Part shown: positions 1 to 6,343 of the stretch, in pieces
Layout of the letters: the number at the start of each line of letters is the position of its first letter
Numbering within the stretch: the first letter of the stretch is position 1
NCBI GenBank assembly: GCA_017513365.1
Contig: JAFXFY010000078.1
Coordinates: forward strand, 1 to 11,491
DNA length: 11,491 bases
From: Alphaproteobacteria bacterium
GTDB taxonomy: Bacteria > Pseudomonadota > Alphaproteobacteria > CAAHEQ01 > UBA3637
Direction: 5' to 3'
Made by a program: the position numbers and the translations under genes
Notes under the pieces: model-generated
The model's database searches: none
Told to the model about the DNA's origin: nothing
The model's input: the letters and a program-made list of their open reading frames with translations, nothing else

Positions 1-325
1 AGTATTGTTGCAACGGTCCGAAGGTGGTGCCTTAGGCGCTCTTGGCGGTGGCAGTGGTAATAGCCTCTTTACCGGTCGTCAAGCGGGCAATATGTTGACA
101 CGTTTAACTTGGTGGTCTTTTGCCATTTTCGTTGGTGTTAATTTGGCATTGGTTGTTTTGGCTAAACAAGCCATTGAAGCCGAACCTATTAAATTAGTGC
201 CGACTGAACAAGCCGAAGCTGTACAACCAGAAGAAGGACAAGCTGAGCAACCGGCCGAAGCAGAAGTCGCTCCTGCAGAACCGACAGAAACGCCAGCCGA
301 ACCGACGGAACAACCCGCTCAATAA
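1..325 (+). CDS. secG: SecG, preprotein translocase subunit (3' part; start lies outside the window)
   Basis: SecG is the small inner-membrane subunit of SecYEG and helps protein export. The reading frame is open from the window edge, so the gene begins upstream and the first membrane helix is missing. The visible part starts with the conserved loop V-LLQRSEGGALGALGGG, typical of SecG between its two helices, followed by a second hydrophobic helix (WWSFAIFVGVNLALVVLA). After it comes a low-complexity tail of about 45 residues rich in Ala, Glu, Pro, Gln and Thr, of the kind seen on alphaproteobacterial SecG proteins and probably disordered. The TTG at position 5 is an internal Leu codon inside the conserved loop and not a start. 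The gene ends 21 nt before kdsA, so the two are probably co-transcribed. Confidence 0.93.
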   Translation, partial: VLLQRSEGGALGALGGGSGNSLFTGRQAGNMLTRLTWWSFAIFVGVNLALVVLAKQAIEAEPIKLVPTEQAEAVQPEEGQAEQPAEAEVAPAEPTETPAEPTEQPAQ

Positions 326-346
326 ATTTTTATCGGAGGATAAGGT

Positions 347-1171
347 ATGCAAAAAAAAGTAACCTTAAATGATATCGTCTTTTGTAATGAGGCACCATTT
401 GCTTTAATCGCAGGGCCTTGCCAAATGGAAAGTGCTGCTCATGGTATGGAAATGGCCAGTGCCTTGAAGGAGTTAACAAGTAAACTTGCTATTCCGTTTG
501 TTTTTAAGGCTAGTTTTGATAAAGCCAATCGTACCAGTGTGAATGGTATTCGTGGTATGGGATTGGAAAAAGGATTACAAGCCTTTGCCGATATTAAAAC
601 CAAACTTGGTTGTGCAGTACTCACAGATATTCACGAACCATATCAATGTGCTGTAGCGGCCGAAGTAATGGATGTATTGCAAATTCCGGCATTTTTATGT
701 CGTCAAACGGATTTGTTGTTAGCTGCCGGTCGCACAGGTAAAGTTATTAATGTGAAAAAAGGTCAATTTTTGGCACCATGGGATATGAAAAACGTGGTGG
801 CTAAAATTGAAAGTACGGGGAATGATAAAATCTTATTAACGGAACGCGGATGCAGTTTTGGATACAATACATTGGTTGTGGATATGCGAGGCTTGCCCAT
901 TATGAAACAAACGGGATATCCGGTTGTGTTTGATGCGACGCACTCTGTCCAACAACCGGGTGGACAAGGATCATCCAGTGGTGGGCAACGTGAATTTGCT
1001 CCGGTTTTGGCAAATGCCGCCATTACGACGGGGATCGCCGGTGTGTTTATTGAAACACACGAAACACCGGATACGGCGCCAAGTGATGGTCCGAATATGA
1101 TTCCGCTAAAAGATATGGAAAAAGTTTTGACACGCTTAATGGCTTTTGATAAGATTGCCAAACAAGCATAA
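347..1171 (+). CDS. kdsA: 3-deoxy-8-phosphooctulonate (Kdo-8-P) synthase, metal-dependent type
   Basis: KdsA condenses phosphoenolpyruvate with D-arabinose 5-phosphate to Kdo-8-phosphate in the cytosol, the committed step to Kdo for the LPS inner core. The 274-residue protein is full length. Visible motifs are LIAGPCQMES (20-29), FKASFDKANR (53-62), LTDIHEP (92-98), AFLCRQTDLL (115-124), NVKKGQFLAPWD (135-146), FDATHSVQ (195-202) and FIETH (234-238). Cys25, His199, Glu236 and Asp247 have exactly the spacing of the Aquifex metal ligands Cys11, His185, Glu222 and Asp233, so this is predicted to be the metal-dependent class; E. coli KdsA has Asn in place of that Cys. The start is supported by a GGAGGA ribosome site at 335-340. 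It follows secG by 21 nt and precedes eno. Confidence 0.97.
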   Translation: MQKKVTLNDIVFCNEAPFALIAGPCQMESAAHGMEMASALKELTSKLAIPFVFKASFDKANRTSVNGIRGMGLEKGLQAFADIKTKLGCAVLTDIHEPYQCAVAAEVMDVLQIPAFLCRQTDLLLAAGRTGKVINVKKGQFLAPWDMKNVVAKIESTGNDKILLTERGCSFGYNTLVVDMRGLPIMKQTGYPVVFDATHSVQQPGGQGSSSGGQREFAPVLANAAITTGIAGVFIETHETPDTAPSDGPNMIPLKDMEKVLTRLMAFDKIAKQA

Positions 1172-1205
1172 AGTCATTTAATAATTACATAGAAAGGATA
1201 AAAAT

Positions 1206-1287
1206 ATGGCAGAACTTGAACGCAGATAAACTTAATGAGGAGCGTTGTTAGCGACGAGTTTAGTGTTTCTGGTTCAAATACAGCCAT
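1206..1287 (+). other. Long imperfect hairpin in the kdsA-eno spacer, overlapping a 7-codon leader-like ORF
   Basis: This spacer can fold into one long interrupted hairpin: ATGGC (1206-1210) with GCCAT (1283-1287), TTGAAC (1216-1221) with GTTCAA (1272-1277), CAGA (1223-1226) with TCTG (1268-1271), AAACTT (1228-1233) with AGTTT (1257-1261), and a tip CGTTG-TTAG-CGACG (1243-1256). The left base coincides with a short ORF, ATG at 1206 to TAA at 1227-1229 (MAELERR), preceded by AAAGGATA. Its first codons and ribosome site resemble the eno start (AAAGGAGAAAAAATATGGCTGAA). No T-run follows, so it is not an intrinsic terminator. It could be a cis-regulatory mRNA structure for eno, an RNA processing site, or a palindromic repeat inserted at a duplicated eno start. 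The pairing is seen; the function is unknown. Confidence 0.5.
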
Positions 1288-1324
1288 TCAGTCTTAATAA
1301 ACCATAAGTGAAAGGAGAAAAAAT

Positions 1325-2611
1325 ATGGCTGAAATTATTGATATGGTTGCAAGAGAAATTTTGGATTCCCGTGGGACTCCGACAGTAGAAGTGGACGTCG
1401 TTTTAGATGACGGTTCTTTCGGTCGTGCCGCTGTTCCGAGTGGGGCTTCCACAGGGGCTCATGAAGCCGTAGAATTGCGTGACGGTGATAAATCCCGTTT
1501 TGGCGGTAAAGGTGTTCAAAAGGCCGTTAATGCCGTTAACACAGAATTGTATGATGAAATCGTTGGTATGGATGCCGCTGAACAAATCGAAGTTGATCGT
1601 GCTATGATTGAATTAGACGGCACAGAAAACAAAGGTCGTTTCGGTGCTAATGCCATTTTGGGTATTTCTTTAGCCATTGCTAAAGCTTCTGCCGATTCTG
1701 CCGGTTTACCATTATACCGCTACATTGGTGGTACTTTGGCTCATACATTGCCGGTTCCGATGATGAATATTTTAAACGGTGGTAAACATGCCGATAACCC
1801 AATTGATATCCAAGAATTCATGATTATGCCGGTTGGTGCCAGCTCATGTTCCGAAGCTATCCGTATGGGTGCCGAAGTGTTCCAAGCTTTGAAATCTAAC
1901 CTGAAAAAAGCCGGTATGAATACAAACGTTGGTGACGAAGGTGGTTTCGCTCCTGCTATCGGTTCTGCCAAAGAAGCCTTAGACTTCATCGTTAAATCCA
2001 TTGAAACAGCCGGTTACAAACCAGGTGATGACGTTGTAATCGCTTTGGATGCTGCATCCAGCGAATTCTACAAAGATGGTAAATATCACTTAGAAGGTGA
2101 AGGCAAAGTGTTAACAAATGCTGAACTCGTAAAATACTATGAAGATTTGGTCAACACATACCCAATTATGTCCATTGAAGACGGTATGGCCGAAGATGAT
2201 TGGGAAGGCTGGGACATGTTATCTAAAACATTGGGCGGTCGTATCCAATTGGTCGGTGATGACTTGTTCGTAACCAACACAAAACGCTTGTCCATGGGTA
2301 TTGATAAAAAAGTAGCTAACTCCATCTTGGTTAAAGTGAACCAAATCGGATCACTCACAGAAACGTTGGAAGCCGTTGATATGGCTCACCGTGCCGGATA
2401 CACAGCTGTATTGTCTCACCGCAGTGGTGAAACGGAAGATGCTACAATTGCCGATATCGCTGTGGCAACAAACTGTGGTCAAATTAAAACGGGTTCTTTG
2501 TCTCGTTCCGATCGTTTGGCAAAATACAACAAACTCATTCGTATTGAAGAAGAATTGGGTAGTACAGCCAAATTTGCCGGTCGTGACATTTTCGCCCGCT
2601 TTAAAAAATAA
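1325..2611 (+). CDS. eno: Enolase (phosphopyruvate hydratase)
   Basis: Enolase interconverts 2-phosphoglycerate and phosphoenolpyruvate in glycolysis and may also supply the RNA degradosome in some proteobacteria. At 428 residues it has normal bacterial length. Motifs in order are EILDSRGTPTVEVDV (11-25), the mobile lid loop VPSGASTGAHEA (37-48), NGGKHADNPIDIQEFM (151-166), GDEGGFAP (203-210), ALDAASSEF (240-248), MSIEDGM (282-288), GDDLFVTN (311-318), VKVNQIGSL (336-344) and SHRSGETED (364-372). Expected magnesium ligands are Asp242, Glu285 and Asp312; the catalytic pair is Glu205 and Lys337. The product of KdsA's neighbour, phosphoenolpyruvate, is a KdsA substrate. The ribosome site AAAGGAG (1311-1317) fixes the start. 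A strong terminator follows, so eno closes the secG-kdsA-eno unit. Confidence 0.98.
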   Translation: MAEIIDMVAREILDSRGTPTVEVDVVLDDGSFGRAAVPSGASTGAHEAVELRDGDKSRFGGKGVQKAVNAVNTELYDEIVGMDAAEQIEVDRAMIELDGTENKGRFGANAILGISLAIAKASADSAGLPLYRYIGGTLAHTLPVPMMNILNGGKHADNPIDIQEFMIMPVGASSCSEAIRMGAEVFQALKSNLKKAGMNTNVGDEGGFAPAIGSAKEALDFIVKSIETAGYKPGDDVVIALDAASSEFYKDGKYHLEGEGKVLTNAELVKYYEDLVNTYPIMSIEDGMAEDDWEGWDMLSKTLGGRIQLVGDDLFVTNTKRLSMGIDKKVANSILVKVNQIGSLTETLEAVDMAHRAGYTAVLSHRSGETEDATIADIAVATNCGQIKTGSLSRSDRLAKYNKLIRIEEELGSTAKFAGRDIFARFKK

Positions 2612-2631
2612 GATTTAACAGTCTGATTTTG

Positions 2632-2664
2632 AAAACGCTCTTAAGGAATTAAGGGCGTTTTTTT
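2632..2664 (+). terminator. Intrinsic terminator after eno
   Basis: A 13-bp stem, AAAACGCTCTTAA with TTAAGGGCGTTTT (one T-G wobble), closes on a GGAA tetraloop (2645-2648) and runs into seven T residues. It lies 20 nt after the eno stop. The following gene's -35 box begins two bases after the T-run, so eno and the Cys-repeat gene look transcriptionally separate. Confidence 0.93.
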
Positions 2665-2665
2665 A

Positions 2666-2695
2666 TTGACAGTTAAGGATATTAAGTAGTATTTT
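2666..2695 (+). promoter_or_regulatory. Candidate sigma-70-type promoter of the Cys-repeat gene
   Basis: A perfect -35 hexamer TTGACA (2666-2671) stands directly behind the eno terminator. The -10 box is less sure: TATTTT (2690-2695) with an 18-nt spacer, or TAGTAT (2687-2692) with 15 nt. The ribosome site GGAGGA at 2715-2720 serves the ATG at 2726. Confidence 0.5.
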
Positions 2696-2725
2696 CAAAT
2701 TAATAAGTTTTTATGGAGGATACAC

Positions 2726-3571
2726 ATGCGTTTATTGGGTTTTTTATTCATTTGTTTATTTTGTATGCCGGCTTGTGCCGATTTGATATATTTGCCGATA
2801 TTATGTCCCGCAGATGCACCATTGAAGGATGATGTGGGTAATTGTCGTTCATGTGATGATAACAGGGCTATAAGCTCAGGAAACTGCGAGGTATGCTCTA
2901 ATCGTATCGTTGATAAAAATGGACAGTGTGTTTTTAAAGAATGTCCTGCAGATAAACCATTGATGGACGAGGATGGCAGATGTTATTCTTGTGATGATAA
3001 CAGGGCTATAAGCTCAGAAAATTGTGATGTATGTCCGAATCGTATCATTGCCCAAACTGGAGCGTGTGTTTTAAAATGTCCCGCAGATGAACCATTGAGG
3101 GACGAGTATGGCAGGTGTCATTCGTGTGATTATTCTTTTGGGATAAGATCAGAAGACTGTGATGTATGTTCTAATCGTTTCGTTGCTACAAATGGACAGT
3201 GTTATTCGTGTGATGATCCTTTTGGGATAATATCAGAAAATTGCGAGGTATGTCCTAATCGTATCGTTACTAGAGGTGGATGTGTTTTAAAAGAATGTCC
3301 CGCAGATAAGCCATTGAGGGATGCTTTTGACGATTGTTATTCATGTGATACGCTGGGGTGGGTAAACACAGAAAACTGTGATGTATGTCCGAATCGTCAT
3401 AAAAATGAGAAGGGGGAATGTGTTTTAAAAGAATGTCCCGCAAATAAGCCATTGAGGGACGAGGATGGCGATTGTCATTCATGTGATGATTCTTATGGGG
3501 TAAACACAGAAAACTGTGAGGTATGTTCTAATCGTATCGTTGATAAAAGTGGAAAGTGTGTTTTGAATTAA
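2726..3571 (+). CDS. Secreted cysteine-rich tandem-repeat protein, function unknown
   Basis: I do not recognise a named family. The 281-residue product starts with a short Sec signal peptide (hydrophobic core LLGFLFICLFC, likely cut after ACA, residues 16-18). The rest is six tandem repeats of about 46 residues: 27-72, 73-117, 118-158, 159-190, 191-236 and 237-281. A full unit has six cysteines spaced C-x12-C-x2-C-x10-C-x2-C-x10-C, with fixed words CPADKPLRDE, CxSCDD, ENCxVC and NRIV. Repeat 4 is short: 18 residues between two Cys codons are missing, fusing the last Cys of repeat 3 with the CxxC of repeat 4. Two CxxC pairs per unit in an exported protein suggest disulfide-bonded modules on the surface or in the periplasm, though metal binding is possible. 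The DNA also repeats, so unit number may vary between strains. The gene has its own promoter and terminator. Confidence 0.85.
   Translation: MRLLGFLFICLFCMPACADLIYLPILCPADAPLKDDVGNCRSCDDNRAISSGNCEVCSNRIVDKNGQCVFKECPADKPLMDEDGRCYSCDDNRAISSENCDVCPNRIIAQTGACVLKCPADEPLRDEYGRCHSCDYSFGIRSEDCDVCSNRFVATNGQCYSCDDPFGIISENCEVCPNRIVTRGGCVLKECPADKPLRDAFDDCYSCDTLGWVNTENCDVCPNRHKNEKGECVLKECPANKPLRDEDGDCHSCDDSYGVNTENCEVCSNRIVDKSGKCVLN
2806..3570 (+). repeat. In-gene tandem repeats, period about 138 bp, six units
   Basis: The DNA behind the Cys-repeat protein is itself repetitive. Recurrent words are AATGTCCCGCAGATAA, ACCATTGA or CCATTGAGGGACGA, TCATGTGATGAT, ACAGAAAACTGTGA and TCTAATCGTATCGTTG. Units are about 135-138 bp except the fourth, which lacks 54 bp and keeps the frame. 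Near-identity between units 1 and 2 (GATAACAGGGCTATAAGCTCAG) and between units 5 and 6 points to recent unit duplication by recombination. Confidence 0.85.
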
Positions 3572-3581
3572 TCTGATTTTT

Positions 3582-3615
3582 AAAAACGCTCTTGATAACT
3601 CAGGGGCGTTTTTTT
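3582..3615 (+). terminator. Intrinsic terminator after the Cys-repeat gene
   Basis: The stem AAAACGCTCTTG with CAGGGGCGTTTT (two wobble pairs) has loop ATAACT (3595-3600) and a run of seven T. It resembles the eno terminator in both stem and upstream flank (TCTGATTTT before AAAACGCTCTT), as if the two shared an origin. Confidence 0.9.
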
Positions 3616-3646
3616 ATATTATTTTCAATAGGATATATTATCATTT

Positions 3647-3675
3647 TTGCCAAAATTCCGATTTTGTGATATAAT
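3647..3675 (+). promoter_or_regulatory. Promoter with a palindromic spacer, upstream of the lipoprotein gene
   Basis: The -35 TTGCCA (3647-3652) and perfect -10 TATAAT (3670-3675) have an ideal 17-nt spacer, and TG at 3667-3668 makes it an extended -10. The spacer holds a perfect inverted repeat, CAAAAT-TCCG-ATTTTG (3651-3666). A dyad between the two promoter boxes is a usual place for a repressor or activator operator; no regulator can be named. Transcription would start near 3682 and the ribosome site GGAG is at 3695-3698. Confidence 0.65.
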
Positions 3676-3704
3676 ATGATAAGGCATCAAAAACGGAGTA
3701 TATT

Positions 3705-4823
3705 ATGGATTTGAAAAAAACGATGTTATTGGTTGCGTTAGGGGCTTTGACGGCTTGTGAGCATCAATCCGTCAATGGGTATTATGAAACCATGCCGTCA
3801 AAATCAATGGATTTATCTCAATCGGATAAACACCATATACGGTTTTTGAAAAAATATCATCAATTGTATTGTGAGGCGGATGGCGCTTGGTTTTCATTCG
3901 GAGATGAAAAACAATTGAGGAAGTCTTTAACGGAACTGAAATCTGTACCGATGGTGCAAAAGATTATTGCCGAATTGCCGGAACATATCAGTATTGGCAG
4001 TACTTATTTTTTACGGGATGATTTATCCGGTGGATATTCATCGGATAACGGCAGAGTTAATGTGGCCTCCCAACATATATCCAAAGAAGAACAACAAAGG
4101 AAAAAAGGGAAAATAATAACGGCGGAGGTGTTGTTTCACGAATTATTTCATGCAAATCAAAATGGACGAGGGTTGATAGTGCTGAATAATGCTTCTATGG
4201 AAGAAATTATTGTTTCTCAACGGTTAATTGAGGCTGAGGCACACGCTTGGACGAATGTATTACATGAAATGAGAAAGGCATCAGCAAATGATACATACCA
4301 ATTATCTCAAGAAGACATAAATCGCTTTATGAAAAAGGATTTAATTGCAGAAGAACAAGAAAAATTAATTAAATCAGATTTGGGAATAATGTCGTCTCGG
4401 TATCGGGAAAATTTTAAACAGGAAAATGCGACTTATTGTTTTCAGAGATCATTAATCTCTTGTCATGGTGATTTGGATAAGGCATGCCATCATATGGCCA
4501 CTCAGCGGCTGCGTTATTTTTTGACCAATCAAGACCAAGAATGGACCGAAAGTTATCATAAACAAGCCATTTTAATGATTGAAGAAGTGGCTAAAAAAGG
4601 ATGCCTCAGCCAAAATGGGAATAAAAAGGCATATGATAATATGTTGGCTTATTATGCTAAAACCTATGGTTTGTCGCCTAAGGAAATGCAAAAGATTCCT
4701 GCTACTTTAGATTTAGTAAAGAGAACAAATGAAATTGCTCAGAAATTAGATGCTGAAAAAGGATGGGTTGAAGATAAAAACAAATTGTCTTCAAGTGTAT
4801 CAAAAACGTATACATCACGGTAA
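3705..4823 (+). CDS. Lipoprotein with an HEXXH metallopeptidase-like motif
   Basis: The N-terminus MDLKKTMLLVALGALTAC is a lipoprotein signal peptide; the lipobox L-T-A-C puts the lipidated cysteine at residue 18, so the mature 355-residue protein should be membrane-anchored. The central part holds EVLFHELFHANQNG (141-154), a zinc-binding HEXXH motif (His145, Glu146, His149). The helix IEAEAHAWTN (175-184) offers Glu176 or Glu178 as a third ligand, as in gluzincin-like folds. It recalls the putative metallopeptidase family DUF6782, from memory and unverified. Four further cysteines (245, 253, 261, 300) in the helical C-terminal half could form disulfides. The gene has its own promoter and converges on the fucosyltransferase gene with 46 nt between stops and no clear terminator. 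Substrate unknown; proteolysis is inferred from the motif only. Confidence 0.8.
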   Translation: MDLKKTMLLVALGALTACEHQSVNGYYETMPSKSMDLSQSDKHHIRFLKKYHQLYCEADGAWFSFGDEKQLRKSLTELKSVPMVQKIIAELPEHISIGSTYFLRDDLSGGYSSDNGRVNVASQHISKEEQQRKKGKIITAEVLFHELFHANQNGRGLIVLNNASMEEIIVSQRLIEAEAHAWTNVLHEMRKASANDTYQLSQEDINRFMKKDLIAEEQEKLIKSDLGIMSSRYRENFKQENATYCFQRSLISCHGDLDKACHHMATQRLRYFLTNQDQEWTESYHKQAILMIEEVAKKGCLSQNGNKKAYDNMLAYYAKTYGLSPKEMQKIPATLDLVKRTNEIAQKLDAEKGWVEDKNKLSSSVSKTYTSR

Positions 4824-4869
4824 TTTTTTGATGGCGTATTTCTTGTTTGATTATATAACCAAGTGTTGT

Positions 4870-6168
4870 TTAGTTATCTATCGGTACGCATCCAGCAAAA
4901 GAAATGATATCTTCATTGTAAAAGATGTTTTCGTTTGAATAAAATCCCGTTTTGGGAACAATGACGATTTTTTTGGGATTTTTATTTAAAAAAGCACCCC
5001 ACCAAGAAAACGAAGAATTGGCAATAATATTATGCTTGCTTTGTGTCATCAGGTGTAAATCTTCATAATCTTTTGTATTCCAATCTACAAAGGTATGTGG
5101 GTCGGATAGTTTGAAATTTTCTTTACACCATTGAATATCATCGGAAAAAATATAAAAATGAGGATTAGATAAATGAGAATTCATATACTGAATGGCTTTA
5201 TCGTAATATGACATTTTTAACATATCAATACCGGCTGTTTTAAAATCTCCTCGTCGAACGTGAACAGCAACGGAATTTTCAGATTGCATTTTGGCAGCTA
5301 TGTGTTGGTTTTTTTCGCTGAGTGGATGAGAAAAAACAGTTTGATTTTGAATATAGTCTTCTTCACCGGAAAATAATGTTGCATTAATCGGATTGCCGTT
5401 CAATAACAGGTAATCGGCATTCATATCTATGGTACGATTTATGAAATTGAAGGGAGCTAATTTTGTTTGAAAGGAATTGAGTATTTTTTCTGGTTTTTTT
5501 ATATTTTGAAAAATATTATGAATACGCTGTTCTTTCAAGACAATTAATTGTTTTTTGTGTTTTTTTGCATAGATATCGGCGGCATAATATTGGAATAAAA
5601 GATTGCCGAGGCCAGCTTGATTTAATTGAAGGAATACTATATTCTGAGGATTATCAATTTTTAGAATATTTTTAAAAAAATCTTGATAATTATGTTCAAT
5701 TAATTGAGAGTCTTTTATTTGGACAACACGTTTGTTTTCTAAAATTAAAAAGTCATCTAATTGCAGTAGGATATATTGGCAATCTTCTTTTGAATGACAC
5801 AGCCAAAAACCAAACCGATAATAGGGGGTGTTATTGTATATATAAGCATGTTTTTGACATTGTGTATTGAATGTGTTTTCTAGTTTATTTTGGGGGACAA
5901 GATGGTGTTTTTTGTTGAGTTTTAGAATTTCATCTTGAACAAGGCACGGACTATATTTTACAATGTCTTTTGTTGAAAATGGAGCTGATAGTTTAGTATA
6001 AAATTCATAGTGAAATAAAGCATCTGAAATAGATAAAACTTCAAAGAGATTTCGTTCAGAATCTTCAAAAAAATATGACCAGTTTTTGTTTTGTGTATAT
6101 TGCCGATAGATATAATATCCGCTCAGTATTAACAGGATAATTAATAATAAATAACGATATTTTTTCAT
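4870..6168 (-). CDS. Membrane-anchored GT11-family alpha-1,2-fucosyltransferase
   Basis: The C-terminal part has the GT11 signature blocks: AGLGNLLFQYYAA (185-197), VAVHVRRGDF (300-309, the GDP-fucose site), HFYIFSDDIQWCKENF (337-352) and SKHNIIANSSFSWWGAFLN (377-395), then VIVPKTGFY. GT11 enzymes move fucose from GDP-fucose to galactose in an alpha-1,2 link, as on O-antigens or capsules that mimic host H antigen. Most bacterial members are near 300 residues and soluble; this one has 432, with an N-terminal membrane anchor (residues 7-20) and about 160 extra residues holding several Cys that I do not recognise. The start is set by AGAGGT just upstream. The gene is visibly more AT-rich than kdsA and eno and lies next to the tRNA-Ser repeat locus, both hints of lateral gain. 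No other sugar genes are in view. Confidence 0.88.
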   Translation of the reverse strand: MKKYRYLLLIILLILSGYYIYRQYTQNKNWSYFFEDSERNLFEVLSISDALFHYEFYTKLSAPFSTKDIVKYSPCLVQDEILKLNKKHHLVPQNKLENTFNTQCQKHAYIYNNTPYYRFGFWLCHSKEDCQYILLQLDDFLILENKRVVQIKDSQLIEHNYQDFFKNILKIDNPQNIVFLQLNQAGLGNLLFQYYAADIYAKKHKKQLIVLKEQRIHNIFQNIKKPEKILNSFQTKLAPFNFINRTIDMNADYLLLNGNPINATLFSGEEDYIQNQTVFSHPLSEKNQHIAAKMQSENSVAVHVRRGDFKTAGIDMLKMSYYDKAIQYMNSHLSNPHFYIFSDDIQWCKENFKLSDPHTFVDWNTKDYEDLHLMTQSKHNIIANSSFSWWGAFLNKNPKKIVIVPKTGFYSNENIFYNEDIISFAGCVPIDN

Positions 6169-6192
6169 GTGACCTCTGAATTAAAATATTCA

Positions 6193-6240
6193 CTTATCGG
6201 GCGTTCTCATCTCTTAGTCTTTCACCGAGATAATGTTGGC
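6193..6240 (-). repeat. Direct repeat A, distal copy (copy of the tRNA-Ser 3' flank)
   Basis: This 48-bp stretch matches 6343-6390 at 46 of 48 positions with an exact 150-bp offset. It starts with CTTATCGGGCGTTCTCATC and ends with GATAATGTTGGC, whose last bases encode the CCA end of tRNA-Ser in the intact copy. TTATCGG and CCG-AG-ATAA can pair within it. It lies just upstream of the fucosyltransferase start. Confidence 0.9.
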
Positions 6241-6343
6241 TTAAGAGGAAGGGATTGCTCGGGACAATGTCCCTCGTCCTCAACGATGTTTTGGACTGTC
6301 CTTGCGGACATCTACTTCGCTATCGCTACGTAAACGAACCCCC
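6241..6343 (-). pseudogene. tRNA-Ser 3' fragment split in the T-loop by a 78-bp hairpin-rich insert
   Basis: On the + strand, GAGGAAGGGATT (6245-6256) and CGAACCCCC (6335-6343) match two adjacent parts of the intact tRNA-Ser gene (6394-6414), where they are contiguous. Together they give the T-arm and 3' acceptor strand plus CCA of a second tRNA-Ser, cut in the T-loop. The 78 bp between them (6257-6334) contain two hairpins, GGGAC-AAT-GTCCC and TGTCC-TTGC-GGACA, and a repeat of TCGCTA. The acceptor 3' strand reads CCTCTTAA, where the intact gene has CCTCTCC. Such a fragment cannot make a tRNA. It may mark the landing site of a small palindromic element or a scar of integration. Confidence 0.65.

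Noticed and set aside
1206..1229. The 7-codon ORF as a protein-coding gene
   Set aside because: It is too short to judge and lies inside a palindrome; it is kept only as part of the spacer structure.
2726..3571. The Cys-repeat protein as a metallothionein or ferredoxin
   Set aside because: It has a signal peptide and evenly spaced cysteines in 46-residue modules, unlike short cytosolic metal-binding proteins; exported cysteines are more likely disulfides.
4824..4869. A bidirectional terminator between the convergent lipoprotein and fucosyltransferase genes
   Set aside because: No stem with a T-run is visible in these 46 bases.
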